IMG/VR virus record: IMGVR_UViG_3300036760_000389
Location: 1 to 51,168 of that record
Length of the DNA: 51,168 bases
Strand: one strand, 5' to 3'
Source: a virus
In this document: piece by piece, positions 42,994-49,309 of the stretch
How the letters are laid out: every line of letters starts with the position of its first letter
Numbering within the stretch: the stretch's first letter is position 1
Translations under genes and position numbers: made by a program
Notes under the pieces: generated by a model
Database searches by the model: none
The model's input: the letters and a program-made list of their open reading frames with translations, nothing else
What the model was told of the DNA's origin: nothing

Positions 42994-43347
42994 TTATTTC
43001 TGGCTCCGAGGCAGAACAAGTCTCCACGGTCTGATTATTACCACTGAACCCTTCATTATGAAAACAAGCCCATCGGGGAACGGTTCCACTTCATTGAAAA
43101 TCCCTGACTGCATGGCCTGTGCATATCTTCCGGTGTCCACAATCCATGCACACTGGTCAAGGATAAATTCGTCACATTTGATAGCAACCAATCGTCCCGT
43201 GTAGTATTTTGTTACAGTTTCGATATAGTACTTTTCTCCAATGACATACGGCCCCGATCCTTCTTCGCATGGTACGTTCGGAAGTACTGTTGACTTTTTA
43301 ACGTATTCCTCGCCATTCACAACAATTTCGCATTCTAAATTTTTCAT
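42994..43347 (-). CDS. DUF6948-cassette partner protein B
   Basis: This 117-residue protein follows the Gly-rich gene with AAAGGAGAGAG upstream. GPYVIGEKYYIETVTKYYTG (32-51), CAWIVDTGRYAQAMQSG and FNEVEPFPDG align with matching segments of the 43.6-44.0 kb gene (YVIVRTYSAGVFMGHL; WMWDGAATLSQLAI), suggesting distant paralogues. Related proteins pair with DUF6948 proteins in phages and prophages; function unknown. Confidence 0.68.
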   Translation of the reverse strand: MKNLECEIVVNGEEYVKKSTVLPNVPCEEGSGPYVIGEKYYIETVTKYYTGRLVAIKCDEFILDQCAWIVDTGRYAQAMQSGIFNEVEPFPDGLVFIMKGSVVIIRPWRLVLPRSQK

Positions 43348-43370
43348 CTCTCTCCTTTTAAATAAGTATT

Positions 43371-43622
43371 TTAACCGTAACCGGAACCGTAACCGGAACC
43401 GTAACCGTAACCGTCACCAGAACCGTCACCGTAACCGTCACCGTCACCGGAACCGGAACCGTAACCGTCACCGTCACCGGAACCGGAACCGTAACCAGAA
43501 CTGGAACCAGAACCGTCACCGGAACCGGAACCGTAACCGTAGCCGGAACTGGAACCGTCACCAGAACCGTAGCCGGAACTGGAACCGGAACTGGAAATGG
43601 AACCGTTTGCTATCTTTTCCAT
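43371..43622 (-). CDS. Gly-Ser-Tyr-Asp repeat protein, 83 aa
   Basis: After a short non-repetitive lead (MEKIANGSISS) the whole protein is Gly alternating with Ser, Tyr or Asp (SGYGSGDGSSSGYGYG), to a Tyr-Gly end. It is strongly acidic, has no hydrophobic segment and 14 or so regularly spaced Tyr. The [G/S]Y[G/S] pattern is like phase-separating or glycine-loop proteins; adhesive or scaffold roles are only inference. Coupled to the upstream DUF6948-like gene by a 13-base overlap. Coded by slippage-prone 6-base units. Confidence 0.75.
   Translation of the reverse strand: MEKIANGSISSSGSSSGYGSGDGSSSGYGYGSGSGDGSGSSSGYGSGSGDGDGYGSGSGDGDGYGDGSGDGYGYGSGYGSGYG
43376..43600. repeat. hexanucleotide tandem array
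   Basis: About 37 units of the form (T/G)(A/C)ACC(G/A) on the plus strand (GTAACC, GTCACC, GGAACC). All variants preserve Gly in one frame of the minus strand while the alternate codon varies among TAC, TCC and GAC. Copy number should be unstable through replication slippage. Confidence 0.9.
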
Positions 43623-43969
43623 ATAGGTACTCCTTGAATTGATTTAACCGCTTTTTTTGTGCAAGGGATTATCTCAATAGCTTGCAAGAGAAGTATTTCC
43701 GGTACTGGCATAGGGAATTTGCAACCAGACGGGTTAGATGTTCCATCTATGGCTAACTGTGATAGTGTAGCCGCACCGTCCCACATCCATAATCTTCTGG
43801 CATCTTGCAACATTACTTCTTGCCCAATTCTTGATTTAAGATGTCCCATAAAAACACCTGCCGAATAAGTTCTAACAATTACATAGTTTTCATACTGGTC
43901 ATTGTTTCTGATGCTATCTTTCCGCACATATTCGGTCTCATCAATTTTAATCATTTCAGGGTTTGACAT
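43610..43969 (-). CDS. DUF6948-like protein A
   Basis: AAAAGGAGGATTAA precedes the ATG. The 119-residue protein has the DUF6948 pattern: YVIVRTYSAGVFMGHLKSR (29-47), EVMLQDARRLWMWDGAATLS (51-70), FPMPVPEILLLQAIEIIPCT and a VPIWKR end. The family has no established biochemical role. It is the first gene of a four-gene cassette that ends at 42834. Confidence 0.75.
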   Translation of the reverse strand: MSNPEMIKIDETEYVRKDSIRNNDQYENYVIVRTYSAGVFMGHLKSRIGQEVMLQDARRLWMWDGAATLSQLAIDGTSNPSGCKFPMPVPEILLLQAIEIIPCTKKAVKSIQGVPIWKR

Positions 43970-43987
43970 TTAATCCTCCTTTTAATT

Positions 43988-44015
43988 GAGCGGGCCTCCG
44001 GGGGGAAACCCGCTC
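43988..44015 (+). terminator. hairpin, terminator-like on plus strand
   Basis: GAGCGGG (43988-43994) and CCCGCTC (44009-44015) are followed by TTTTA on the plus strand. The surrounding genes all read leftward, so this could stop antisense transcripts. On the minus strand it precedes the DUF6948-like gene and has no T-run, so it may be a 5' stabiliser there. Confidence 0.5.
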
Positions 44016-44193
44016 TTTTACTCCGCAACAGTACCCATACTGCAAATTGAAAACTTGCCGACCGTTTATAGTCTGGTTCAGGACTTTATTTAAGCTCTGC
44101 CTATGCGTGATTTTAAGGGAACTAAGTATCCCACCTTGTACAATTCTTCATCACCATAATGAAGCCACGTTGGCCGTGATCTCCCCTGCATAG

Positions 44194-44280
44194 TGGGGTT
44201 GCTGGTTAGGCATCTTTCGCCTTCACAGAGCGGTTCAATGTTTAATTCCCGGAGGCCGGATTCGATACCGGCATGACCCA
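44194..44280 (+). other. tRNA-like remnant
   Basis: 87 bases start TGGG and end CCCA, with a D-arm-like TGC-TGGTTAG-GCA and a T-arm-like GCCGG-ATTCGATA-CCGGC. The acceptor has mismatches after four pairs, the T-loop has eight instead of seven bases, and the anticodon arm is poor, so I treat it as degenerate or coincidental, not a working tRNA. The minus-strand 63-codon frame at 44090-44281 overlaps it and has no ribosome-binding site. Confidence 0.35.
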
Positions 44281-44281
44281 T

Positions 44282-44438
44282 TGATTATGCGCTCTGGTTT
44301 GCTGGCTCTTTGGGTCTTACCAGAGTCAATTAGCGTTTACTTTACACATAATTCTCGGCAGGGTTAGTCTTCGGCTTTTGCCTATTTCCCCCACTCTCAA
44401 AATTCCGCACCATGCGCTTCCGCCACTCCGGGTACTGA
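44282..44438. other. short non-coding interval with inverted repeat
   Basis: CTCTGGT (44292-44298) and ACCAGAG (44319-44325) form an inverted repeat with a 20-base centre. The rest is the out-of-frame tail of the C2H2 gene discussed next, or non-coding. Confidence 0.4.
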
Positions 44439-44618
44439 CTATTTATGTTCTTTATGGACTGCCTGAATTTTTTTACCTCCTTTCTTTTCTCCAATATAGA
44501 GATTGTTCTTGAAGTGTTGGCTGTAATGCTCTTCGAACTTTTTACTTCCTGCACGATGCCAACGGTTGCAAATTGTGCAGGAATAATTTGTTACTTTTAA
44601 TGGTATTTGATTTACCAT
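44439..44618 (-). CDS. C2H2 zinc-finger protein, possibly frameshifted
   Basis: AGGAGGTGATGTGAG precedes ATG 44618; product 59 residues. CTICNRWHRAGSKKFEEHYS (14-33) plus H35 gives C14, C17, H31, H35, a C2H2 finger. After a 7-A run (plus-strand T-run 44468-44474) the frame ends soon, while the neighbouring frame continues to 44342 with NINSQYPEWRKRMVRNFESG. One A fewer would fuse them into ~92 residues. Confidence 0.7.
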   Translation of the reverse strand: MVNQIPLKVTNYSCTICNRWHRAGSKKFEEHYSQHFKNNLYIGEKKGGKKIQAVHKEHK

Positions 44619-44619
44619 C

Positions 44620-44814
44620 TCACATCACCTCCTGTCTTAAGGACATATTATCTCCAGATAGTTTCGCATTCTTTGTAAGTGAAGCATTCTCTTCCTCAAG
44701 CTCCGCAATCTTACTAAGAGCCTCACATAGAGGGCATTTGTGATACCGATTCTTATGGTCATAATCGGTATATACAATCGAATCATGCCCATTAAAACAC
44801 ATCTTCATGCTCAT
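44620..44814 (-). CDS. zinc-knuckle coiled-coil protein, 64 aa
   Basis: AAGGAGGGATTGAG precedes the ATG. CFNGHDSIVY (6-15) then CPLC (27-30) suggest a metal site, followed by a coiled coil (ALSKIAELEEENASL). Such small proteins are frequent in early phage regions; role unknown. Confidence 0.7.
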   Translation of the reverse strand: MSMKMCFNGHDSIVYTDYDHKNRYHKCPLCEALSKIAELEEENASLTKNAKLSGDNMSLRQEVM

Positions 44815-44870
44815 CTCAATCCCTCCTTAATTAAGTCCTTAAGGGTTCGGGCTCCTCCACGGTTTTATTC

Positions 44871-45029
44871 TTAGAAGTCATATTGAAAATCCTTCCTATA
44901 CCCACATCTTTGACATTGGACATATCCAAAAACAGAACTCCCGTTATTGATAGTTACCATCGTATGAAATCTATGTCCGAAGATAGAACATAAAAGTTTT
45001 TGAAATTTATCTATAGTTTTAGCCTTCAT
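44871..45029 (-). CDS. small Cys/His protein, 52 aa
   Basis: ATG 45029 follows GGAGGGAAG. CSIFGHRFHT (14-23) and CQRCG (39-43) form a likely zinc site, of a type seen in small phage proteins (C..FGH...CxRC). The frame is open farther up, but the upstream part belongs to the 20-codon gene region. Confidence 0.65.
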   Translation of the reverse strand: MKAKTIDKFQKLLCSIFGHRFHTMVTINNGSSVFGYVQCQRCGYRKDFQYDF

Positions 45030-45081
45030 CTTCCCTCCAAAAATGCTTTTCTTCGTTCTTAATCTGATTGTCCAAGGCCAT
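45019..45081 (-). CDS. 20-residue peptide
   Basis: ATG 45081 lies seven bases after AAGGAG. MALDNQIKNEEKHFWREDEG ends by overlapping the next start by 11 bases. The good ribosome-binding site and the overlaps suggest it is translated, perhaps to couple the next gene. Confidence 0.4.
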   Translation of the reverse strand: MALDNQIKNEEKHFWREDEG

Positions 45082-45085
45082 GGCA

Positions 45086-45208
45086 TTACTCCTTCTCTTG
45101 TTGGCTATGTTCTACAGAAATAGTCATTTTTATAATTGTAGAAACTATTGCGTAAAAAGTAATCACACCAGCGACAAATCCGATAAATGCAGCAGCTAAG
45201 TTATCCAT
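45086..45208 (-). CDS. single-span membrane protein, 40 aa
   Basis: GGGAGGCTTAG precedes the ATG. Residues ~5-27 (AAAFIGFVAGVITFYAIVST) are a membrane helix, then a short charged tail. Role unknown; one of several tiny membrane proteins in this operon. Confidence 0.62.
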   Translation of the reverse strand: MDNLAAAFIGFVAGVITFYAIVSTIIKMTISVEHSQQEKE

Positions 45209-45505
45209 CTAAGCCTCCCTTGTTTGTTTTATAAGTCTCTCAACACACTCATAATAAGATTCAGCAAGTATTCCTGATTTATGCTTTTTCATTACCGTCT
45301 CAAGCAAATTCAATATATCGGAATGCTGTCGTGCCATATTTCTAAATATATCTCTCTCTTTTTTAATTAATTGCTTCTCAATAGTTTTAGCCAATTTTAT
45401 ATTGGCCTTAATAGCATGGTTTATTAAGACAAGAGAGGTTGATAAAATTTTATCTTCTGTTTTCATCCTTCTCCTCCTTATGACCTCACCGGTTTTAGCT
45501 TTCAT
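45209..45505 (-). CDS. helical basic protein, 98 aa
   Basis: Starts MKAKTGEVIRRRRMKTEDK. Both ATG 45505 (after GAGGGAAG) and ATG 45466 (after AGGAGGAGAAGG) have ribosome-binding sites, so two forms are possible. The rest is a long helix (LVLINHAIKANIKLAKTIEK; LAESYYECVERLIKQTREA). Unknown. Confidence 0.6.
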   Translation of the reverse strand: MKAKTGEVIRRRRMKTEDKILSTSLVLINHAIKANIKLAKTIEKQLIKKERDIFRNMARQHSDILNLLETVMKKHKSGILAESYYECVERLIKQTREA

Positions 45506-45599
45506 CTTCCCTCTTTAAATGCCTCGCATATATCATCCAACATAATATTCCCATATCCACCGGCTCGTTACGTGAGAGGTTTGATATGCTCCCACACTT
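45506..45599 (-). other. short gap with micro-ORFs
   Basis: Between two genes, two tiny overlapping frames could be translated: one 19-codon frame with GILCWMIYARHLK and one 13-codon frame MLDDICEAFKEGR. Neither has a strong signal apart from GGTGGAT, so I make no gene call. Confidence 0.3.
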
Positions 45600-45770
45600 T
45601 CAACTTTGAGATGCCATCAATTGTGATCCATAATTTGCCTGTTCACAGTCGTCAAGAAGGGCAAGGATTTCATCCGCACTATAAACAGATGAAGGACAAC
45701 TCCCCATTTTATCAATATTATGTTCTTCATTACGCTCAATTATCTCCGCAATCTGATCTCTCAAGGTCAT
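45600..45770 (-). CDS. small acidic protein, 56 aa
   Basis: GGAGGAAAAGCC precedes ATG 45770. MTLRDQIAEIIERNEEHNI is helical, and DEILALLDDCEQANYG follows. Overlaps the preceding gene by four bases. The MxRDQIAEII-type start is common in phage small proteins. Unknown role. Confidence 0.62.
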   Translation of the reverse strand: MTLRDQIAEIIERNEEHNIDKMGSCPSSVYSADEILALLDDCEQANYGSQLMASQS

Positions 45771-45988
45771 GGCTTTTCCTCCTTCTCAACTTCGATAGAA
45801 AATTTTAGCACCCTATCTTCGTGCCCAAATAAATGAAAAGGGTATATCTTATATAATCCCTTGTTAAATGTACTCTTGTCGTGTTTATTAGGATTATGTT
45901 TGGTTAACCGTTTAAATGTTTCTCTGTCGACATCAAAACAAAAACACTCATAATCACCACTTGGTATTGCTTTAAAAATTACTTTCAT
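45767..45988 (-). CDS. conserved hypothetical protein, 73 aa
   Basis: AAGGAGGAGAAGGG precedes the ATG. Beta-rich start MKVIFKAIPSGDYECFCFDV and C-terminal HEDRVLKFSIEVEKEEKP. Start overlaps the restored stop of the frameshifted gene upstream (ATGA), which supports the restored frame. Confidence 0.65.
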   Translation of the reverse strand: MKVIFKAIPSGDYECFCFDVDRETFKRLTKHNPNKHDKSTFNKGLYKIYPFHLFGHEDRVLKFSIEVEKEEKP

Positions 45989-46309
45989 CCCTTCTCCTCC
46001 TTATACCCCAAGAACTCCCCCACCGCGTCTATGAACTTCGAGGGATTAATAAATTCTGATAGAAAAAAAAACTAATCCCTGATAATCTAATAAAGCCCAT
46101 AATTTTAATTTTTCACAGTAATATTTTATAAACTTTTCACAAAATTCTTCATCCTTTCCTATCCACCCCCACACCAGCCCTAAGCCTTCGTAGGTGTCGA
46201 GGTTGGGCGTTTTACTCCAACCTCCTTTTGCAGTATGTGTCCATTCTTGATTATACTGACCTCCCAACTTCTCAACGATAAACTTGTGAAGCTCTTCTCT
46301 ATCATTCAT
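45985..46309 (-). pseudogene. hypothetical gene with homopolymer frameshift
   Basis: As written, the frame from ATG 46309 (MNDREELHKFIVEKLGGQYN) stops at 46046 after a run of nine A on the plus strand (46063-46071), ending in an unnatural SIRIY. With one base fewer, it continues as LSEFINPSKFIDAVGEFLGY and ends at 45985 with an ATGA overlap to the next gene. I annotate the restored ~107-residue gene. It may be a sequencing error, slippage or true mutation. Function unknown. Confidence 0.65.
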
Positions 46310-46790
46310 CCTTCTTACCTCTCAGCGTTCCCATGATATAATCCTTAATCGCATCCTCATTCTCAAGCACTGGCTCCTCCTCTTTGTTAATGATGGCATG
46401 GATTCTACGAGTGATAATATCACCTACAACAGGTGAAAGCTGCTTATTCTCAGTCACGCTCTCAAGGCGGTATGCCTCATCCATCATAGCTTGTGTGAGC
46501 TTTGGTTCGTTAAATTTTCCCAGTGACCAAAGCACCATAATGTTATCGCGCGTAGTGGCTTTACATAGCTTCAGCAAGTTGGGGTCGGAATGGTAGATTA
46601 TACCACGGATGCGTGCTACCCAGTATTGGGCTTGCTGGAAGTTGTTACATATGTGTAGGACGATGCCATGTTCTTCCAGTTTGCCAAGGATGGTGGAGTC
46701 CATCACACCAAGGCGGTAACCTTGGGTGTATTTACCAGTTTTAACCATAGGGAAGCGCGGTTGGTTGTTTCTGAGTATCTTATTTGTCAT
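46302..46790 (-). CDS. hypothetical protein, 162 aa
   Basis: AAAGGAGGAAT precedes the ATG. Mixed alpha/beta protein with GIVLHICNNFQQAQYWVARI (about 44-63) and a C-terminal helical region rich in Glu/Lys. The largest protein in this early block. No family recognised. Confidence 0.65.
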   Translation of the reverse strand: MTNKILRNNQPRFPMVKTGKYTQGYRLGVMDSTILGKLEEHGIVLHICNNFQQAQYWVARIRGIIYHSDPNLLKLCKATTRDNIMVLWSLGKFNEPKLTQAMMDEAYRLESVTENKQLSPVVGDIITRRIHAIINKEEEPVLENEDAIKDYIMGTLRGKKDE

Positions 46791-47007
46791 ATTCCTCCTT
46801 TGGAAGCTTACGCTTTGCCCATCGGTTTAGGTCAATCATGCTACAGCATCGTTTCACCTCTTCGATAAAGATGAATTTGTTGAAACGAGGATTCTCGGCC
46901 TTAAGCCGTTCTGCGATGTCGCAGGCAAATGTAATCTTGTTAGTGATGCCAAGGTAATTGGCACGACCGATGGCGTTGGCGAGGAACTTAAAGTCGCGCT
47001 TGGTCAT
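46780..47007 (-). CDS. conserved small phage protein, 75 aa
   Basis: Starts MTKRDFKFLANAIGRANYLG, then FACDIAERLKAENPRFN and a basic tail. Small helical proteins starting with RDFxxLAxxI occur in many phages. Start overlaps the upstream stop (TAATG). Confidence 0.68.
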   Translation of the reverse strand: MTKRDFKFLANAIGRANYLGITNKITFACDIAERLKAENPRFNKFIFIEEVKRCCSMIDLNRWAKRKLPKEEYDK

Positions 47008-47180
47008 TACTTCTGCACCTCCATAAGGCTTCCGTTATTCCTTGCCGCTACCCAGCCAGCATTCCATTCCGATCGCACAAAGGTGTGCCAGAATATCATC
47101 CCAAAGGCAACGCCAAGGACAATGTTAAGGATGATACTGTAGATGCAAAGCCATAGTCCAAAGTCATGTTCTTTATTCAT
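47007..47180 (-). CDS. membrane protein, 57 aa
   Basis: Hydrophobic segment GLWLCIYSIILNIVLGVAFG (8-27) extends toward MIFWHTF, then a short soluble tail. Overlaps both neighbours (8 bases upstream, TAATG downstream). The ribosome-binding signal is weak, so coupling is likely. Confidence 0.58.
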   Translation of the reverse strand: MNKEHDFGLWLCIYSIILNIVLGVAFGMIFWHTFVRSEWNAGWVAARNNGSLMEVQK

Positions 47181-47337
47181 TTGTAGGAGCTTCTTCTAGT
47201 TTATTTACCCTCATTGGTTCTTCGCGTTTATCATACACCCATAATCCACATTGGGTGCAACGTAGTATTGCTTGGCCGTAGGATAATAATTCTTGTGACC
47301 ATGAATGTTCATGAATAATGCGGATAACTTTAGTCAT
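47173..47337 (-). CDS. small CxxC protein, 54 aa
   Basis: MTKVIRIIHEHSWSQELLSY then CTQCGLWVYDKREEP with C27 and C30, only one knuckle, so metal binding would need a dimer or the His residues. It starts two bases from the previous gene's end, overlapping the next by eight bases. Confidence 0.58.
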   Translation of the reverse strand: MTKVIRIIHEHSWSQELLSYGQAILRCTQCGLWVYDKREEPMRVNKLEEAPTNE

Positions 47338-47339
47338 TG

Positions 47340-47594
47340 TTATGCGGCTCCTTTCTTTTTATGGTTTTTACTACATCTTAAGCAATAATATACTTCGTGA
47401 ATATGTTCTCCAAAAGGAAATGTACGTTTTACTATGCTGTCGCCTTGCACAGCATTATCGCTGTATATAAGGTGTTTACAAACTTCACATTCTACTATAT
47501 ATTTACTAAGCATTATTTTATTGCGTTTATAGTAATCTTCAATACCCGATGTGATCATAGCTCTAAGTTTTTTGTCTGATATAAACATAAACAT
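47340..47594 (-). CDS. zinc-ribbon protein, 84 aa
   Basis: AAAGGGG precedes ATG 47594. Two knuckles: CEVC (36-39) and CLRC (71-74), with a basic end KNHKKKGAA. The N-terminal part is helical. Unknown role; a host-target binding protein is possible. Confidence 0.66.
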   Translation of the reverse strand: MFMFISDKKLRAMITSGIEDYYKRNKIMLSKYIVECEVCKHLIYSDNAVQGDSIVKRTFPFGEHIHEVYYCLRCSKNHKKKGAA

Positions 47595-47613
47595 TTTAGA
47601 CCCCTTTCTATCT

Positions 47614-47838
47614 TTAATCTAAATAATCCCTATCCCCACTCGGAAACTCCACCATTGCTGGCGCATTATCATGGAGATGCTTTGCGGCGCGGATTACATC
47701 CGCATTCTTATCTTTATCATACATCACAAACTTTACTTGGTCGTTGCATTGTGAGCACTCCCAAATGATGTTACCTTTTGCATCGGTGAAACATGTGCAT
47801 GCGCCACCACATCGTTTACACTTTATGGAATCATTCAT
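47614..47838 (-). CDS. zinc-ribbon protein, 74 aa
   Basis: CKRCGGACTC (7-16) and CSQC (28-31) form a zinc ribbon near the N-terminus; then VKFVMYDKDKNADVIRAAKH. GAGACGAAAG precedes the start and the gene overlaps the previous stop by eight bases. Confidence 0.66.
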   Translation of the reverse strand: MNDSIKCKRCGGACTCFTDAKGNIIWECSQCNDQVKFVMYDKDKNADVIRAAKHLHDNAPAMVEFPSGDRDYLD

Positions 47839-47938
47839 CTTTCGTCTCCTTTACTATCACATATCGTATTGTAAGTATAACTATAGCCGCTCCAAACATT
47901 GCTACCCAATCAATAAAGGTGTTGATGGAGTCTATCAC
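47831..47938 (-). CDS. single-span membrane protein, 35 aa
   Basis: GTG 47938 overlaps the previous stop (GTGA). IDSINTFIDWVAMFGAAIVI then LTIRYVIVKETKDE: one membrane helix. Too short for usual calling but bounded by overlaps on both sides. Confidence 0.52.
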   Translation of the reverse strand: MIDSINTFIDWVAMFGAAIVILTIRYVIVKETKDE

Positions 47939-48117
47939 CTCACTTTCCCAAATTCTGTATGTAAGCGCCATGCCCAGTTCTTAAAGGGCGATTGGCCAAA
48001 TCTACGGTTCATCTGTTCACCTTTGGTGGCGGTGATGACTTTACGAAAGCCACCGCGCCACTTACGTTCTTCGATGATGTCTCCTTGCGCATTTCGTATT
48101 ATAATAGTTGTCATCAT
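47935..48117 (-). CDS. small basic protein, 60 aa
   Basis: AAGGAGACT precedes ATGATG. Starts as beta strands (TIIIRNAQGDIIEERKWRGG) then basic RRFGQSPFKNWAWRLHTEFG. Possible nucleic-acid binding; unrecognised. Confidence 0.6.
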   Translation of the reverse strand: MMTTIIIRNAQGDIIEERKWRGGFRKVITATKGEQMNRRFGQSPFKNWAWRLHTEFGKVR

Positions 48118-48124
48118 AGTCTCC

Positions 48125-48475
48125 TTATAGTGGGCAGTCTACACTGCGGCCATCTTCAGTAATACACTCCAGCGCTGAACCACATATAGACTTTTGCTTC
48201 TTTCTTAACGCCTTTAATAATATATTGTAAGCCCTCTTATTTACTGCACAAAATGCATAGTTTTGTGGTGGCTGCCACGTTCGTTCTACAATGCTATACT
48301 TTACCTTATAAGCTTTCGCAAGGCTTTTTATAAATCTTCGTTCATCCTTTGGGTGAAGATGGATCGTTGTTTTATCAATTCCTGCCACAAAGCAGGTAAC
48401 TTTAAACTTTACTTTGGGTAACATCCATACAAACACAATCTCCTGCCCACGTACATCACTGAATTTGTCTTTCAT
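48125..48475 (-). CDS. hypothetical protein, 116 aa
   Basis: ATG 48475 after GGGAGACAAAG (six codons inside the ATG at 48493). Mixed beta and basic sequence: EIVFVWMLPKVKFKVTCFVA, then RRFIKSLAKAYKVKYSIVE and a C-terminus ending SVDCPL. No family recognised. Confidence 0.6.
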   Translation of the reverse strand: MKDKFSDVRGQEIVFVWMLPKVKFKVTCFVAGIDKTTIHLHPKDERRFIKSLAKAYKVKYSIVERTWQPPQNYAFCAVNKRAYNILLKALRKKQKSICGSALECITEDGRSVDCPL

Positions 48476-48798
48476 CTTTGTCTCCCATGGCATAAATATG
48501 TCTTCGCTCTTTCAATCATTCTATCCACCAGCATCTCCTTTGGCAATATCATTAAATTAGCCTTACAACTTTTACACGACTCATGCTCCATCTTGAAGTC
48601 ATCAACCACCTTGCCAAGGAATGTTGCAGATTTTTGCGACTCCCATGTCGCCCCACACAGTTTACACGTATGGTAATACGTTACATCATGCACTGTTACC
48701 CTTTTACTCACCTTACGGTTATCTTTATTCAACTTTGATGTCAGTGCCTTCATCACTGCTGGATCATCGAGGAGTTTTATAAGGGCGGCTTTATCCAT
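48472..48798 (-). CDS. zinc-ribbon protein, 108 aa
   Basis: ATG 48798 after GGAGACACAACCC. An N-terminal helix (AALIKLLDDPAVMKALTSKL) precedes CKLCG (45-49) and a distant CKSCK (74-78). Stop overlaps the next start (ATGA). Possibly interacts with host replication or transcription proteins; inference. Confidence 0.65.
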   Translation of the reverse strand: MDKAALIKLLDDPAVMKALTSKLNKDNRKVSKRVTVHDVTYYHTCKLCGATWESQKSATFLGKVVDDFKMEHESCKSCKANLMILPKEMLVDRMIERAKTYLCHGRQR

Positions 48799-49015
48799 GG
48801 GTTGTGTCTCCAACTGTATGATTGTAAGAGTTACTTTCGTGGTCATCAAGGATATATTCCCTGATCTGTTCATTCACTCTCTTACTACGAGTCATAGGCC
48901 ATTTCTCTGTCCCTACCCGCAACACCCACCGATGGCACAATAAGCAATGTGATATTTTTCTGGGTCTACCGAAGCTTGTTTCATCTATTACTCTTCCGCA
49001 TATTTTACACTTCAT
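48791..49015 (-). CDS. zinc-finger-like protein, 74 aa
   Basis: ATG 49015 after AAGGAGAGAAAGAT. CKICGRVIDETSFGRPRK (3-20) then CLLC (25-28): two knuckles as in small phage finger proteins. Basic middle. Overlaps next gene by eight bases. Confidence 0.66.
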   Translation of the reverse strand: MKCKICGRVIDETSFGRPRKISHCLLCHRWVLRVGTEKWPMTRSKRVNEQIREYILDDHESNSYNHTVGDTTHG

Positions 49016-49034
49016 ATCTTTCTCTCCTTCTGTG

Positions 49035-49100
49035 CTATGCATACATAAAACACAAGGTGGTGCCAAGCATAAATATCCCTATTGTTATAATAACCTCCAT
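49035..49100 (-). CDS. 21-residue membrane peptide
   Basis: ATG 49100 overlaps the previous stop (TGATG) after AAGGTGAGG. MEVIITIGIFMLGTTLCFMY plus Ala is almost only one membrane helix. Strong signals for such a short frame, but length makes certainty low. Confidence 0.45.
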   Translation of the reverse strand: MEVIITIGIFMLGTTLCFMYA

Positions 49101-49309
49101 CACCTCACCTTCACAATCACACCACCCTTAACCTGCGCCTCGGCATACCATGTATGTGCTGCAGGATAATGTGGGCCTTCGAGGTAGATTGTGCCATCTT
49201 TAACCTCAGATCCCCCAAAAGGGCCAGGCTGGAAATATGTAACACGCTTGCCTTCCGCAAGACTTTCCTTTAATGCTTTCTTCGTCTTATAATTGGTAGT
49301 GGTGTACAT
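49100..49309 (-). CDS. conserved small phage protein, 69 aa
   Basis: AAAGGAGAGAAGTAA precedes the ATG. The core VTYFQPGPFGG, GTIYLEGPHYPAAHTWYAEA and VKGGVIVKVR is a well conserved short phage family of beta character without known role. Confidence 0.75.
   Translation of the reverse strand: MYTTTNYKTKKALKESLAEGKRVTYFQPGPFGGSEVKDGTIYLEGPHYPAAHTWYAEAQVKGGVIVKVR

Noticed and set aside
43376-43600. CRISPR or minisatellite-type non-coding array
   Set aside because: Period six without spacers and a long open frame with a start, overlap and conserved position.
43241-43642. Plus-strand frame with Arg-Asn-Arg-His repeats
   Set aside because: It is the antisense shadow of the hexanucleotide array; the minus-strand Gly frame has the ribosome-binding context and gene neighbours.
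44090-44281. 63-codon minus-strand frame
   Set aside because: No ribosome-binding site, overlaps a tRNA-like sequence, and the translation resembles an antisense tRNA arm; kept only as a note.
44342-44554. 70-codon minus-strand frame with GTG start
   Set aside because: Its first half is the wrong frame of the C2H2 finger gene; only its tail may be real, through a frameshift.
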